Origin: DASYQD01 sp963846495
Lineage (GTDB): Bacteria > Acidobacteriota > Thermoanaerobaculia > Multivoradales > JAIOJS01
DNA length: 64,000 nt
NCBI GenBank assembly: GCA_963846495.1
Contig: CAWJWP010000008.1
Location: 1 to 64,000, forward strand
Direction: 5' to 3'
The notes under the pieces are model-generated. The model was not told the origin of the DNA, ran no database searches, and was given only the letters and a program-made list of their open reading frames with translations. The position numbers and the translations under genes were made by a program. This document shows, piece after piece, positions 24,401 to 34,282 of the stretch (the first letter of the stretch is position 1; every line of letters starts with the position of its first letter).

Positions 24401-24665
24401 CCGTGTAGGGGCCGCCCGAGCGCACGTTGGGAATGACGAAGCGGCCGTCGGGGCCGGTCGTGGAGGTGTAGCGGGTACCGGTGGGCTCGTGAACGGCGGT
24501 GACGGCGGCACCGGGAAGGACGCCGCCGCCGGCATCCTCGGCGCCGCTGACGCTGCCGGTGAGCGTGCCGGTGGTGACGCTCTGCGCGTATGCCGCCGGC
24601 GCCGCGAGAGACGCGACTGCCAGCAGCGCGAGCGCCAGCAGACGCAACTTCGGCGTGGACCTCAT
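21495..24665 (-). CDS. Oar-like TonB-dependent receptor with carboxypeptidase-regulatory domain
   Basis: 1056-residue outer-membrane protein: signal peptide (LALALLAVASLAAPAAYAQ), a carboxypeptidase-regulatory-like beta sandwich (about residues 30-125, GAAVTAVHEPTGTRYTSTTG), a plug domain (about 130-270, NVAGRNNRYNTIQIDGAVNN) and a long beta-barrel ending in LRSRWQAKLGLRLSF with a terminal Phe. This architecture is typical of the Oar/CarboxypepD_reg receptors abundant in Acidobacteriota and myxobacteria. The ligand is unknown. AAAGGAGG precedes the start. The gene is intact over more than 3 kb, in contrast to the broken genes around it. Confidence 0.93.
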   Translation of the reverse strand: MRSTPKLRLLALALLAVASLAAPAAYAQSVTTGTLTGSVSGAEDAGGGVLPGAAVTAVHEPTGTRYTSTTGPDGRFVIPNVRSGGPYTVTANAQGYKETGVSNVFAVLGQGVEVTVELPLAAVEETINVVATGDEIINPNRTGSTSAVSTETIENGASVRRQIQDFARMNPYFAVDAQDATASRINVAGRNNRYNTIQIDGAVNNDLFGLADTGTPGGQTDAQPISLDAISQLQLVVSPYDVRQGGFTGGGINAVTRSGSNDLTGSVYGSKRDESFIGDYIRTRPSPSARELETRKLPVSNFNEEQYGLRLGGRIVPDKLFFFVSGELNSKDQPDGASADGSTGVVYGGSTSPSAVANILRSRYGYDPGGLGEIVGVTESDMLFGRLDWNAAQNHQVTLRHNYVDAVRDTIADRFATRFRFPTSIYTIADETNSTVLQVNSVFGPSVFNEGRIGYQTIKDVRAVPVVFPSIEVGPTGPRAGEVNAGTERFSGANALDQDVLEITDDVTLLRGDHTITVGTHNEIFEFANLFLSDFYGFYYFPNQAAFEAGLATQYAITFANTPEPAVGFKVHQYGLYAGDQWRVNDRLTFTFGVRGDKPSFQDEPAFNPVVQTALGFRTDSTPSEDVVISPRLGFNWSPSGKDQLRGGVGVFAGRTPYVWISNAFGGTGVASTSLTTTCPGGTTGAGCIPFNPDPFNQPHTGGAGSTIAVDLIDPDFEFPRVLRATLGYDRTLPWDIRATIEGVWSQTQKDVFYQNVGKVATGARHFDGRPRFTSRNATVTNAYLLTNTSKGEEKVVSLQLQRTFARGLQTSASYTWMDAESAHDATSSRAVSNWQFRPTKGDIFDDDVARSQFEVEHRFTVAPTYNFSTGSVGHTLALFWNVQSGRPYSVLVGGTDANGDGFNTNDLLFVPGSADAIILQNSSGAVIPYETLAAWLRQAGVNPTAGRILDRNESNEPWSHQLDFHYGVEVPIRIVRAEVTFDILNALNLIDNDWGQVRFVANQTTTPVNFQGIDAATGKPIYREAAANRLIPGSQFTTADLRSRWQAKLGLRLSF

Positions 24666-24795
24666 GCGTTTCCTCCTTTGGAGTCTTGCCTGACGTGGAC
24701 CGATTTCGGCCGTAGTCTACACGCCGAAGTTGGGCACGCAAGGGAGAGCTGGGGCGGCCGTCGCATTGTCACGCGGCGACGCGGCGACGCGATCC

Positions 24796-24840
24796 AAACG
24801 ATTGAAAATCCGAGATTTTGGAGCCGACGCTGAATCGTTT
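24796..24840. promoter_or_regulatory. AT-rich nested palindrome upstream of the receptor gene
   Basis: AAACGATT (24796-24803) and AATCGTTT (24833-24840) enclose AAAATC-CGA-GATTTT (24805-24819). The patch is strikingly AT-rich for this genome and lies between the receptor start and dut. It may be an operator or promoter region; no exact -35/-10 pair was settled. Confidence 0.35.
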
Positions 24841-24862
24841 CAGCAGTGGCCAACAATCGCCA

Positions 24863-25315
24863 TCAATCGCTGCCCGTGGAGCCGAAGCCGCCCTCCTGAC
24901 GCTCGCTCGCGGCGAGCTCGTCGGCCTCCTCCCAGATGACGCTCGCGACCGGCGCGACGATCAACTGCGCGATGCGGTCGCCGCGCCGCACGGTGAACGA
25001 TTCGCTGCCGAGGTTGGCGAGGATCACGGCGAGCTCGCCGCGGTAGTCGCTGTCGATCGTGCCCGGCGCGTTGGGGAGCGTGATGCCGTGGCGCAACGCC
25101 AGCCCGCTGCGCGGCCGCACTTGCCCTTCCCAACCCGGCGGGATCTCGAGCACGAGGCCGGTGGGGACGAGCACGCGCGCGCCGGACGCAATGACCATCT
25201 CGTCGGCGACGGCGGCGCGCAGGTCGAGGCCGGCGCTGCCAGCAGACGCGGGAGCCGGCAGCGGCAGGCCCGCCGCGTGCGGCAGGCGGCGCACTCTGAT
25301 CGCGACGTTCGCCAT
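24863..25315 (-). CDS. dut: Deoxyuridine 5'-triphosphate nucleotidohydrolase
   Basis: Hydrolyses dUTP to dUMP. All five trimeric dUTPase motifs are present: AGLDLRA, RPRSGLA, GTIDSDYRGE, RGDRIAQLI and the C-terminal arm RQEGGFGSTG. The length of 150 residues is normal. It follows the pseudopilin genes on the same strand after about 40 bases but has its own TAGAGT box, so it may be transcribed separately. Confidence 0.97.
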   Translation of the reverse strand: MANVAIRVRRLPHAAGLPLPAPASAGSAGLDLRAAVADEMVIASGARVLVPTGLVLEIPPGWEGQVRPRSGLALRHGITLPNAPGTIDSDYRGELAVILANLGSESFTVRRGDRIAQLIVAPVASVIWEEADELAASERQEGGFGSTGSD

Positions 25316-25326
25316 GCGTCGCGCCG

Positions 25327-25332
25327 ACTCTA
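25327..25332 (-). promoter_or_regulatory. -10 box TAGAGT of dut
   Basis: TAGAGT on the minus strand lies 11 bases before the dut ATG at 25315, with no Shine-Dalgarno between. Confidence 0.35.
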
Positions 25333-25357
25333 CCGGTCGACGCGCGCGAGCGCCTCG

Positions 25358-26160
25358 TCAGCCGTCGTCGCCGGGCGGCGGCTTCGCGCCGGTGGGCTGC
25401 GGCCGCGGTCTAGGAGCGCCGCCAGGACCGCCACCGCCGGTGGGATTGCCGTCCGGATCCATGTTGGGGAGCTGGGTCGGGAAGCCGCCCGGATTGAGCC
25501 CCGGCCGGAACGGCCGCCCCAGCCAGCGCCCGGAGTGCGTCTGGCCGCCGGAGACCTGGCCGCCGACGGGAATGCCCGGGCCCGCGGCCGCGAACAGCTC
25601 GACGGTGAACTTCCACTGGTCGTAGCGGTTTTGGTTGAGAAACGTTTTGATCGCTTCTCCCTTGCTGCGGCTGCGCACGCCACGGATGCCGCCCAAGCCG
25701 ACGTTGCCGTCGATCGTGCCGGGCCGCCGCCGGGCTCTGGCTCGTTCGGCCGTCCTTCCGGATCCTCGTCATCGTCCCGGTTACCGCCGCGCTCTTCGTC
25801 GCGGTCGACGTTGTCGGAGGTCATCAAGCGGATCGGCACCCAGTCGCGCTTGCCGGTGATGGGGTCGGCCCACAGCTGGCGCATGCAGCGCGGCTTGCTC
25901 TCGACGAGCTGCTCGAGCTTCACCGGCAGCTGGCCGAAGCGGCGCTGGTAGTTGCGGATCCCCTCGGCGTACTGCAGGCCGCGGAAGATGAGCTCCTCCT
26001 CCTTCTCGCGGCGGATGGCGGTGCGCCAGAGCGGGATCGCCGCCGCCACCAGGATGTTGAGCACGGTGACGGCGACCATCAGGATGACGAGGTTGTAGCC
26101 CGCCTCGCCGCGCCGGTCGCGCGCCGTCGTCCCCGGCGCCGATCCGTGCCGCTTCACCAT
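25358..26160 (-). CDS. Type II secretion-like pseudopilin with long C-terminal domain (one frame break)
   Basis: Third pseudopilin of the secretion operon. The N-terminal helix follows a type III-type leader ending at Gly-Glu (GEAGYNLVILMVAVTVLNIL; here Tyr-Asn replaces the usual Phe-Thr), then the helical stem REKEEELIFRGLQYAEGIRN. After an acidic loop (DEERGGNRDDDEDPEG) the frame breaks near 25720 and continues as GTIDGNVGLGGIRGVRSRSK to a proline/glycine-rich end at 25358. Length is about 267 residues, larger than its two neighbours. Its start overlaps the previous pseudopilin stop by seven bases. Confidence 0.85.
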
Positions 26161-26600
26161 TCGCTGTACGGCTGGCCGTTCGTGCCGGTCAGCTCCGAGC
26201 CCGAGTGCACGTCCATGATGCCGGGCTCCGCTTCGCCGTCGCTCTCCGGCGGCGCCTCGTCGAGCTTGGGCTCTTCGTACTGCGCCACCCAGGTGTCGGC
26301 GCTCTTCGTCATCGGGTCGATAGGGATGGCGCGCATGTAGCCGTCCTCGACCAGCGCCTCGAGCGACGCCGGGTACTTGCCCTTGTCGGCGTAGTACTGG
26401 TCGATGACGTCGCGGAAGGTGCGCAGGTCGGTGCGCAGCACCGCCTCCTTCGCCTTGTCGGGCGTGTGCAGCAGCTTCGGCATGGCGATGGTGGCGAGGA
26501 TGCCGATGATGGCGATGACGATGATGAGCTCGAGCAAAGTGAAGCCCGCTTGGGCCGCCGCCCGGCCCCGGGCCGCCGTTATCCTTTCGATCGTCTTCAT
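26154..26600 (-). CDS. Type II secretion major-pseudopilin-like protein (GspG type)
   Basis: 148 residues with a prepilin leader and the classical methylated-helix motif GFTLLELIIVIAIIGILATI (Glu at +5). The C-terminal part LRTFRDVIDQYYADKGKYPA and GYMRAIPIDPMTKSADTW is the conserved GspG globular pattern, including the calcium-loop-like region PMTKS. It overlaps both neighbouring pseudopilin genes (ATGA at 26600, seven bases at 26154), so the three are translated together. Confidence 0.92.
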   Translation of the reverse strand: MKTIERITAARGRAAAQAGFTLLELIIVIAIIGILATIAMPKLLHTPDKAKEAVLRTDLRTFRDVIDQYYADKGKYPASLEALVEDGYMRAIPIDPMTKSADTWVAQYEEPKLDEAPPESDGEAEPGIMDVHSGSELTGTNGQPYSEW

Positions 26601-27118
26601 CACCACTCCCGATACGGCACGCCGTCGATGCTGGTCGCCTCGCTCAGCGAGTAGACGTTGTAAACGTTTTCTCCGCCCCAGCTCTCGCTGTCGGGGTCGT
26701 CCTGGTAGCTGCGCAGGCCCCACTCCGCCTCGCCGGTCATCGGGTCGCGCGGGATGCTGCGCAGGAACTTGACCTTGCGGTCGATCTGGCCGACGATGTC
26801 GACCCCTTCGACGAGGTCCTCGAGCTCCTTGGGGTAGCCGTCGGTGCCCATGTCGACGGGGATCAGGCCGGCGTCGCTGTAGCGCTTGTAGTCGTCGATG
26901 GCGTAGCGCATCTCGCGCAGCACCGCCTTGAGCTCGGTCTCCTTCATCCGCCGCTCGGTGACGCGGGCGGTGGGGAACACGACGCTGGCGAGGATGAGCA
27001 TCACCGCGCAGGTGACGACCATCTCGGCGAGCGTGAAACCGCCTTCACCGTGGCGCGCGTTCGCTCCGGGCCGCGGAGCGGCGCTCGGGCTGGCGGCGGA
27101 CGATGCGATCTCAGGCAT
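26600..27118 (-). CDS. Type II secretion pseudopilin
   Basis: 172 residues: a longish leader, then GFTLAEMVVTCAVMLILASV as the prepilin helix, RRMKETELKAVLREMRYAID, and a globular domain with FLRSIPRDPMTGEAEWGLRS, again of GspG type. The end SIDGVPYREW closely parallels the end of the next pseudopilin (NGQPYSEW), pointing to duplication. It starts eight bases inside the secretin gene's 3' end. Confidence 0.9.
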   Translation of the reverse strand: MPEIASSAASPSAAPRPGANARHGEGGFTLAEMVVTCAVMLILASVVFPTARVTERRMKETELKAVLREMRYAIDDYKRYSDAGLIPVDMGTDGYPKELEDLVEGVDIVGQIDRKVKFLRSIPRDPMTGEAEWGLRSYQDDPDSESWGGENVYNVYSLSEATSIDGVPYREW

Positions 27119-29741
27119 GCGGTCCTTTGTCTACGGACGCCACCGCCTGCGCGTCCTCGGCGTCAGCAGCGTCGGCCGCCGTGACCTGCACCTTGGCGTT
27201 GGTCGCGGTGATCGGCACCAGGTTCTCGAGCGCCGGGCCGAGGGCCTTCGGTTTGGCCAACCGCACGGTGGCGGTGCCGGTCTTCTTCGCCTGGAAGGTG
27301 ACGACCGCCACCGTGCCGGTGCCGGTGATCCCCGGACGCTCGCCGAGCCGGCTGGCGCCGAGGACCAGCCGTCCCGGCTCGCCGACGGCGCCGAGCAGCT
27401 CGGCCTCCCCTTCGGCGCCGAGCAACGGGCCACGCACCCAGGAGACGGCTTCCAGCACTTGCCCGTTGTAGGTGATCACCATCGGCAGGTGCGACAGCGG
27501 CACCGCGGCCTCGGCCTCGATGCGCATCTCGAAGCGGTCGCCGACGGCGACGCCGAGCGCGCCGGGGACGAGCCGCAGCCGCACCTTCGGCGGCGTGCGC
27601 GGCCGCGCGGCCGCGAGAACGGTCGAGGACGACTTGGCGTCGTCGCCGTCGACGGCGAGCGCCAGCGTCGCGTCGTCGGTCCGTTCCTCGAGCACGACGC
27701 CGTTCGAGCTGTCGCTCTCCGCCCCCTCCGCTTCCGCCACCACCACCTCGTCTGCCGAGTCCGCCCCGTTCTCCGCCGTTCCCGGCGGCTCCTCCTCCGG
27801 CACCAGCTCGGGCGGCGGCGGGGGCGGCGTCTGCTCGGGGAAGGTCGGCGGCACGAGGTCGATCCCCTGCGGCGGCGCCTCCTTCGGCTGCTCCTCGACC
27901 CCTTCCTCGACGCCCTCCTCGAGCCCTTCCTCCAGCCCCGGCGGCAGCTCCTGCACGCGCTGGCGGATGAGCTCGCGCACGCGGTCGGCGGCGGCGGCGC
28001 CCTCGTCGAAGGGACCGCCCTCGACCTCCGACTCCACCCGCGGGCTGCCGCCGCGGAAGGTGATGTTCTGCTCGGTGCCCACCCAGATCGGCAGCAGGTC
28101 GCCCTCGCTGATGTCGGAGCGGCGGATGATGTGCGGCGTCATCGTCAGCACGAGATCGGTGCGCTGCGAGTCGCGGCTCTCGCGCGAGAACAGACGGCCC
28201 AAGATGGGGATCTCCGACAAGCCCGGCACGCCCTCGCTGCCCGAGGTCTCGTCGGTGCGCAGCAGGCCGGCGAGGAAGTTGGTCTCGCCGTCCTTCAAGC
28301 GGATGACGGTGTCGACCTGCCGGGTGCCGATGATCGGCTGGTCCTGGCCGGAGAGCGTCACCTTGCCGTTCAATTGGCTCGCCTCGACGTGCAGCTTCAG
28401 GCTCACCTCGAGGTTGTGGTGCACGCGCGGCTCGATGTTGATCTTGATGCCGACGTCCTGGTACTGGAACGAGGTGATCGGCACGATGCTGCCGCCCACC
28501 GTGTTGGAGGTGTTGAAGGTCGTCGTCGGGATGGGGATCTTGTCGCCGATGATGAGCGCCGCCTTCTCCCCCTCGCTGATGCGCAGCTGCGGCTTGGCGA
28601 GCACCTGCGCATCGCTGTTGTTCTTGACGAAGTTGTAGATGAAGCTGGGGATCGTCAGCGTCCAGCTGCCGCGGTTCAGGAAGCGCAGGTCGTCGAAGCC
28701 CAGCTGCGTGCCCGGTGCGGTGGTGTCGTTGTCCAGGCCCGCCGCGAAGCCCTGGCCGATGCGTGTAGCCCGACAGCGCCGTGCCGAGGTCGCGCACCTT
28801 GCGCGAGTTGATCTGCAGCAGCTCGACGTCGACCACCACCTCGGCGCGCGCCTTGTCGTTGGTGTCGATCAGCCGCTCGGCCACCTTCACGCGGTCGATC
28901 GAGTCGCGCAGGATGATGGCGTTCAAGCGCTCGTTGGCCGCCAGCTTCTTGGCGTCGACGAGCGTGCGCAGCATCGTCATCACGTCCTTGACGTCGGCGT
29001 TGCTCAAGAAGAAGGTCTGGATCACCAGGTCTTCATAGGCGCGCCGGTTCTGCGGCGTGTCGGCGGCGATCAGGATGGTGTGGCTGTCGAGCACCTTGTA
29101 GAAGTGCTGCGCCGCGCGCATCAGGATCTCGAGGGCGTCCTGGGCGGTGACGTCCTTGAGCTCGATGGCGATCTCCTGGTCCTTGAGGTTGGGGTCGAAG
29201 AGGATGTTGATGCCGAACGCCTTGCCGAGGGCGCGGTAGATGTCCTTGATCGACACCGGGTTGGGGAACTCGAGCGAGATCGGCGCCTTGCTGCGCGGCT
29301 CGAGCAGCGGCGGCTGGCTGCGCTCGGCGGCGTCCTTCTTCATCTCCTCGATGGTGCGCAGGTCGCCCTGCTGGCGCTGCCGCGCCGCGATCGCCGTGCG
29401 CACCTTCTCGAGCTCGGTGGCGGCGTACTGGTTGGTGGAGTCGAGCTCCACCGCCTGGCGGTACTCGAAGAGCGCACGCTCGAGGCTGCCCGCCTCGGCG
29501 AACTTCTTGCCGACCTCGAAGTGGGCCTGCGAGGCCTTGATCTTCGCCCGCATGAGCGCCGCCCGGTAGGTGAGGTCGTCGGGCTGCTTCTGCACCAGCT
29601 GCAGGTAGAAGATGACGGCCTCGTCCCAGTTGCCTTTCTGTTCGGCGATCTGCGCCCGCCGGTACTCGGCGAAGCTGCAGCCCCAGAGGGCGAGGAAGAG
29701 CGGCAGGATGGGCAGCAGTCGTCGCATCGTCGTTCCTTCCA

Positions 29742-29742
<1 letters not shown>
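27111..29742 (-). CDS. gspD: Secretin (GspD/PilQ type) with TPR N-terminus and C-terminal cohesin-like domain
   Basis: Outer-membrane secretin of about 877 residues once a frame break near 28755 is bridged. Order: lipoprotein-type signal (LLPILPLFLALWGC), TPR-like helices (KGNWDEAVIFYLQLVQ; GSLERALFEYRQAVELD), STN/N0 and N1 domains (FPNPVSIKDIYRALGKAFGI; SNADVKDVMTMLRTLVDAKK), the secretin pore (LAKPQLRISEGEKAALIIGD; VPGLSEIPILGRLFSRESRD), an acidic/proline linker, and a C-terminal beta domain (PPKVRLRLVPGALGVAVGDR to EDAQAVASVDKGPHA) resembling cohesin/surface-anchoring folds. Both 29742 and 29727 are plausible starts; 29742 overlaps the pilP stop. Confidence 0.92.
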
Positions 29743-30307
<565 letters not shown>

Positions 30308-30311
<4 letters not shown>

Positions 30312-30918
30312 GCCCGGCCTCCTGTTTTTCGCCCGGAAGGCGCTCGCTCGCCAGCCGCTCGTCGGGATCGAGGAACATCGTCGACAGCCGCACCTGCAGG
30401 CGCAGGCGGCCGCCGTCCTCGCCCTGCACGCGGATCTCGTCGAGGCTCAGGAACGACGGCGACAGCTCGAGCAGGTTGATGAAGCCGCGCAGCTGCTCGT
30501 AGCTGCCCTGGGCGCCGAAAGTGATCGATTTCTTGGTCAGCGGCAGCTCGATGACCGCGTCGTCGTCGTAGCTGATCGCCTCGATGCCGGAGAGCCCCGC
30601 CTTGCGCGCCAGCTGCTTGACCTCGAGCATCACCGCCGTCAGCCGCACCGCCTCGCTGCCCAGCCGCTCGTCGTAGAGCTCGTCGATCGCGCCGCGCGTC
30701 GTGCGCGCGCGGGCGACGAGCGCCTCGGTCTCGCGCCGCTGCTTGGCGATCTCCTCGAGCTCCGTCTGGCGCGACTCGATGGCGCCCGCCTGCAGCCCGA
30801 GGCGGCCGGCGATGAGGAGCTGGTAGGCAAGGAGGAACGCCAGCCCGACGAGGACGAAGAGCGCCGCCGGCAGCCAGAGCCAGCGCCGCTCCCACCATAC
30901 TCTTGACGTCAGGCTCAC
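30308..30918 (-). CDS. pilO: PilO-like inner-membrane platform protein (probable frame break near the end)
   Basis: Bitopic membrane protein: helix at residues 13-35 (WLPAALFVLVGLAFLLAYQL), coiled coil (RQTELEEIAKQRRETEALVA), then a ferredoxin-like domain (ITFGAQGSYEQLRGFINLLE, LDEIRVQGEDGGRLRLQVRL). Read straight, the frame runs 420 bases into pilP, which is unlikely; with a one-base shift near 30350 it ends at 30308 in a GTGA overlap with pilP, the junction type used throughout this operon. The GTG start overlaps the pilN stop. Confidence 0.85.
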
Positions 30919-31661
30919 CGCGTCTCCTCCGACTCCGACGGCGTCGCCTCGCCATCGTCAGGAGACTCGTCTTCTTCTTCGATCGTCGGCGTCGGCGTCG
31001 GCCGCGCCGGCCGCGCCTCGATGCGGCGGCCGCCGGCGGGCAGGTAGGTGACGCCGAGCGAGAAGCCGATCTGCCCTTCCTCGCGCCGCTCGATCGGCAG
31101 CGACGGGCTCATGAACCACTCGCTGGCGAAGAGCCGGTCGAGCAGGTCGGTGAGCGCCTCGTCGTCGGCGGCCACGCCGGCCATCTGCAGGTAGACGCGG
31201 TCGGCGGTCGCCAGCGAGCCCGGACGGCGGGTGCGCGACGCGAGGTCGGCGGCGCGCCCGGAGCGGCGCTGCGGCCGCGGATCGGCGGCCTGCGGCGCCA
31301 GGCTCACCAGGCGTACGCGCCGCGGCAAGACCCGCGCGATGTGCTCGAAGAGGGCGCTCCAGGGAAAGGTGCGCTCGCGCAGCCGCGCCCCGAGGTAGGA
31401 GGCCTCGACGTTCTGCCGCCGCAGGTCCATGCCGGCGAGCGCGGTCTCGGCGGCGGCGAGCCGGCGGCGCTCGTCGGCGATCGAGCGCTCGAGCTTGGCG
31501 ATCGTCTCCTGCCCGCCCTCGATGCCGAACAGCGAGCGCCAGTAGAGGCTGCCGACGACGACGGCCAGCGCCGCGCCGACGATCCACAGCGCGATGCCCA
31601 ACCGCCGCAGCGGGCGAGTGTTCGCAAAAGGCCGGCGCGCGAGATTGACCGCTTCGCTCAA
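30915..31661 (-). CDS. pilN: PilN-like inner-membrane platform protein
   Basis: 248 residues: the N-terminal motif NLARRPFANTRPLRR, which in PilN inserts into PilM, one membrane helix (LGIALWIVGAALAVVVGSLY), a coiled coil (KLERSIADERRRLAAAETAL) and a ferredoxin-like periplasmic domain (VYLQMAGVAADDEALTDLLD). The TTG start at 31661 has AGGAGG four bases upstream and overlaps the pilM stop (TTGA). The C-terminus is acidic. Partners are PilM in the cytoplasm and PilO in the membrane. Confidence 0.88.
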   Translation of the reverse strand: MSEAVNLARRPFANTRPLRRLGIALWIVGAALAVVVGSLYWRSLFGIEGGQETIAKLERSIADERRRLAAAETALAGMDLRRQNVEASYLGARLRERTFPWSALFEHIARVLPRRVRLVSLAPQAADPRPQRRSGRAADLASRTRRPGSLATADRVYLQMAGVAADDEALTDLLDRLFASEWFMSPSLPIERREEGQIGFSLGVTYLPAGGRRIEARPARPTPTPTIEEEDESPDDGEATPSESEETR

Positions 31662-32640
31662 CCGACCTCCTGCCGCGCGGCGCCGAGCATCGGCGCCACC
31701 TCCATCCACCCCACGCGCTCGGCGGAGGCGAGCGGCAGGCGCAGCGCTTCGAGCGGCTCGCCGGCATGGCCGAGGCCCGCCTGCAGCCATTCCTGCCACG
31801 CCTTGGGAGACTCCGCGGCGACGACGACGCGCGAGAGCGCGAGGTCGGGCAGCTGCTCGGCGACGAAGGCGCGGGTCAACCGCAAGTCGCGCTCCACGGT
31901 CGAGGAAATTCCTGCGGACGATGCTGAGGGAAGGGACTCGTCGAGGGCTTTGTAGCGGTAGAGGACCGGCTCGCCCCGGCGGGTGAAGAGCAGAGTGTAG
32001 CCACCGCTCCGGACCACGGCAAGCGCGCCGAGCTCCGCTCCTGCGAGCGGCTCGCCGACCGCCGGCACCATCGCCAGGCTCTCGCTGGTGATGCGCCCGA
32101 GCCAGACGCCGCGCCGCTGCGAACGCCTCCTCGAGCTGCGCGAGCAACGCCTCGAGCGCGTAGGCGACGAGCAGCCGCTTGGGCTCGCTCTGCTGCGGCA
32201 GCGGCTGGCACCGGCTCGGCGACGAGGCGCAGGTCCTCGACGCGGAAGGGCAGCAGGCGCTTCACCTTCCAGCGCACGATCTCGTCGCGCGCCTCGGCGG
32301 CGCGCGGGAGCTCGAGGCTCTCGATGAAGGTGAGGCGCAGCCAGGCGTCGGGCAGCACCAGCGACGCCTCGCGCACCGGCGCGGAGACGAGCGCGAGCAG
32401 CTGGCGCAGCCGCTCGCCGAAGGCGGCCGGCTCGCGCAGCGGGCCGCCGAGCACGCCGGGCTGGAAAGCGTCGGCGCCGAGCTCGGCGCGGCGCAGCTCG
32501 CGCAGCTCCCAGGTCGAGTCGGCCTCGACGAAACGGCCGTAGCGCAGCGTCGTCGCGTCGAGCGCAAAGACGTGCGGCGGCGCGGCGACGGCGCCAAGGC
32601 CCAGGAGGCGCTTGCCAACGGCAGCCAGTGGCGGGCTCAT
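31658..32640 (-). CDS. pilM: PilM/GspL-like actin-fold cytoplasmic protein (two frame breaks)
   Basis: Cytoplasmic ATPase-fold (actin-like) component of the secretion/pilus platform. The first part (PPHVFALDATTLRYGRFVEA, ARDEIVRWKVKRLLPFRVED) and the last part (TRRGEPVLYRYKALDESL, ALSRVVVAAESPKAWQEW) are in different frames, joined by breaks near 32190 and 32110 through LLAQLEEAFAAA. The start overlaps the gspE stop (ATGA). About 327 residues in total. Assignment rests on position before pilN and the fold pattern. Confidence 0.8.
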
Positions 32641-34260
32641 TCGACGAAGGTCACCTTGTTGACCTCGCGCAAGCGTCGTGACGCCCTCGAACACCTTCTG
32701 CAGCGCCGACTCGCGGAGGAAGACCATGCCCTCCTCCTTCGCCACGCGCTTGATCTCCGAGCCCGGCCGCTTGGCGAGGATGAGCTCGCGGATGGTGTCG
32801 GAGAGGTCGAGCAACTCGGAGACGGCCAAGCGGCCGTGGAAGCCGGTGCCGTCGCACTCGATGCAGCCGCCGCCCTCGTAGAAGGTCTGCTCGCCGTACA
32901 TCCCGGGGTCGAGGCCGCTGTCCTCGAGCAGCTTGCGCGGCGCCTTCACCGCCCGCTTGCAATGCGGGCAGATCTTGCGCACCAGCCGTTGAGCGAGCAC
33001 GCAGTTCAAGGCCGAGACGAAGTTGTAGAGGTCGACCTTCATGTTGAGGAAGCGGCCGAGCACGTCGACGACGTTGTTGGCGTGCACGGTGGTGAAGACC
33101 AGGTGGCCGGTCAGCGCCGACTGGATGGCGATCTGCGCCGTCTCCTCGTCGCGGATCTCGCCCACCATCACCTTGTCGGGGTCGTGGCGGAGGATCGAGC
33201 GCAGGCCGCGCGCGAAGGTGAGCCCCTTCTTCTCGTTGACCGGGATCTGCGAGATGCCGCGCAGCTGGTACTCGACGGGGTCCTCGATGGTGATGATCTT
33301 GTCTTCCGAGGACTGGATCTCCGACAGGCATGCATAGAGCGTCGTCGTCTTACCGGACCCGGTGGGCCCGGTGACCAGCACCATGCCGTAGGGCTCGCGG
33401 ATGAACTTGCGCAGCTTGCGCATGGTGTCGTCGTCGAAGCCCAGGATGTCGAGCTTGAGGTTCTTGAAGTCCTTGCTCATCGACTCCTTGTCGAGGATGC
33501 GGATGACGCAGTCCTCGCCGTGGACGGTGGGCAGGATGGAGACGCGGAAGTCGATGGTGCGCTGCGTCAGGCGGAGCTTGAAGCGGCCGTCCTGCGGCAC
33601 CCGCTTCTCGGCGATGTCGAGCTCCGACATCACCTTCAGGCGGCTGATGATCGTCTGGTGGTGGCGCTTGTCGATCGGCTCCATCGCCTGGTAGAGGACG
33701 CCGTCGATGCGGTACTTGACGATCACCTCGCTGTCGCGGGTCTCGATGTGGATGTCGGAGGCGCGGCGCTGGATGGCGTTGAAGATGGTGGTGTCGACGA
33801 GCTTGATGATCGGGCTCTGATCGGCGGTCAGGCGATCGAGGACGAGCACCTCCTCGCCCTGCTCGTCTTCCTGCACCAGCTGCATGCGGAAGTCCTCGCT
33901 CGCCTCGTCGAGGACGCGCTGCACGCTCTCGGACTTCTGCAGGATCTCCTCGATCGCGGTGCGGGCGCCGACCTTGGGCTCGACCGGCTCGCCGAGCAGC
34001 ATCTCGAGCTCGTCGAGCTTGACGACGTCGGTGGGATCGGCGAGCACCACCGCAAGCCGCCCCTCGTGCCGCCCCTCGGGGATGAAGTGGTAGCGCAACA
34101 TCAAGTCGAAGGGGATCGAGCGCAGCAGGTCGTTGTCGATACGGAAGCGCGCCACGTCGACGTACTCGAGGCCGTAGCGGCTGGCGAGCGCCTGCGCCTG
34201 CTCGGCCTCCTGTTGCGCACGCGCGACGCGGTCGGCGATGGATTCGTCTCTCGTCACCAT
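32637..34260 (-). CDS. gspE: GspE/PilB-family secretion ATPase (one frame break)
   Basis: Hexameric traffic ATPase that powers pseudopilus assembly. Seen in order: N-terminal GspE/MshE domain (LASRYGLEYVDVARFRIDND), DIHIE region (RRASDIHIETRDSEVIVKYR), Walker A GPTGSGKTTTL, Asp box (IITIEDPVEYQLRGISQIPV), Walker B region (LRHDPDKVMVGEIRDEETAQ), His box (TGHLVFTTVHANNVV) and a C-terminal zinc tetracysteine (CPHCKRAVK and CIECDGTG). Near 32670 the frame shifts, giving the natural end EVNKVTFVE at 32637. Length about 541. Confidence 0.95.
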
Positions 34261-34282
34261 GACGTCTTACCCAGGATCTGGG

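Noticed and set aside
24764..24792. Tandem GCGACGC repeat considered as a CRISPR or iteron
   Set aside because: Only about three adjacent 8-base units with no spacers and no nearby replication or Cas genes.
21768..24833. Antisense open frame of 1021 codons over the receptor gene
   Set aside because: It mirrors the receptor codons; there is no domain or ribosome site, while the sense frame has a full receptor architecture.
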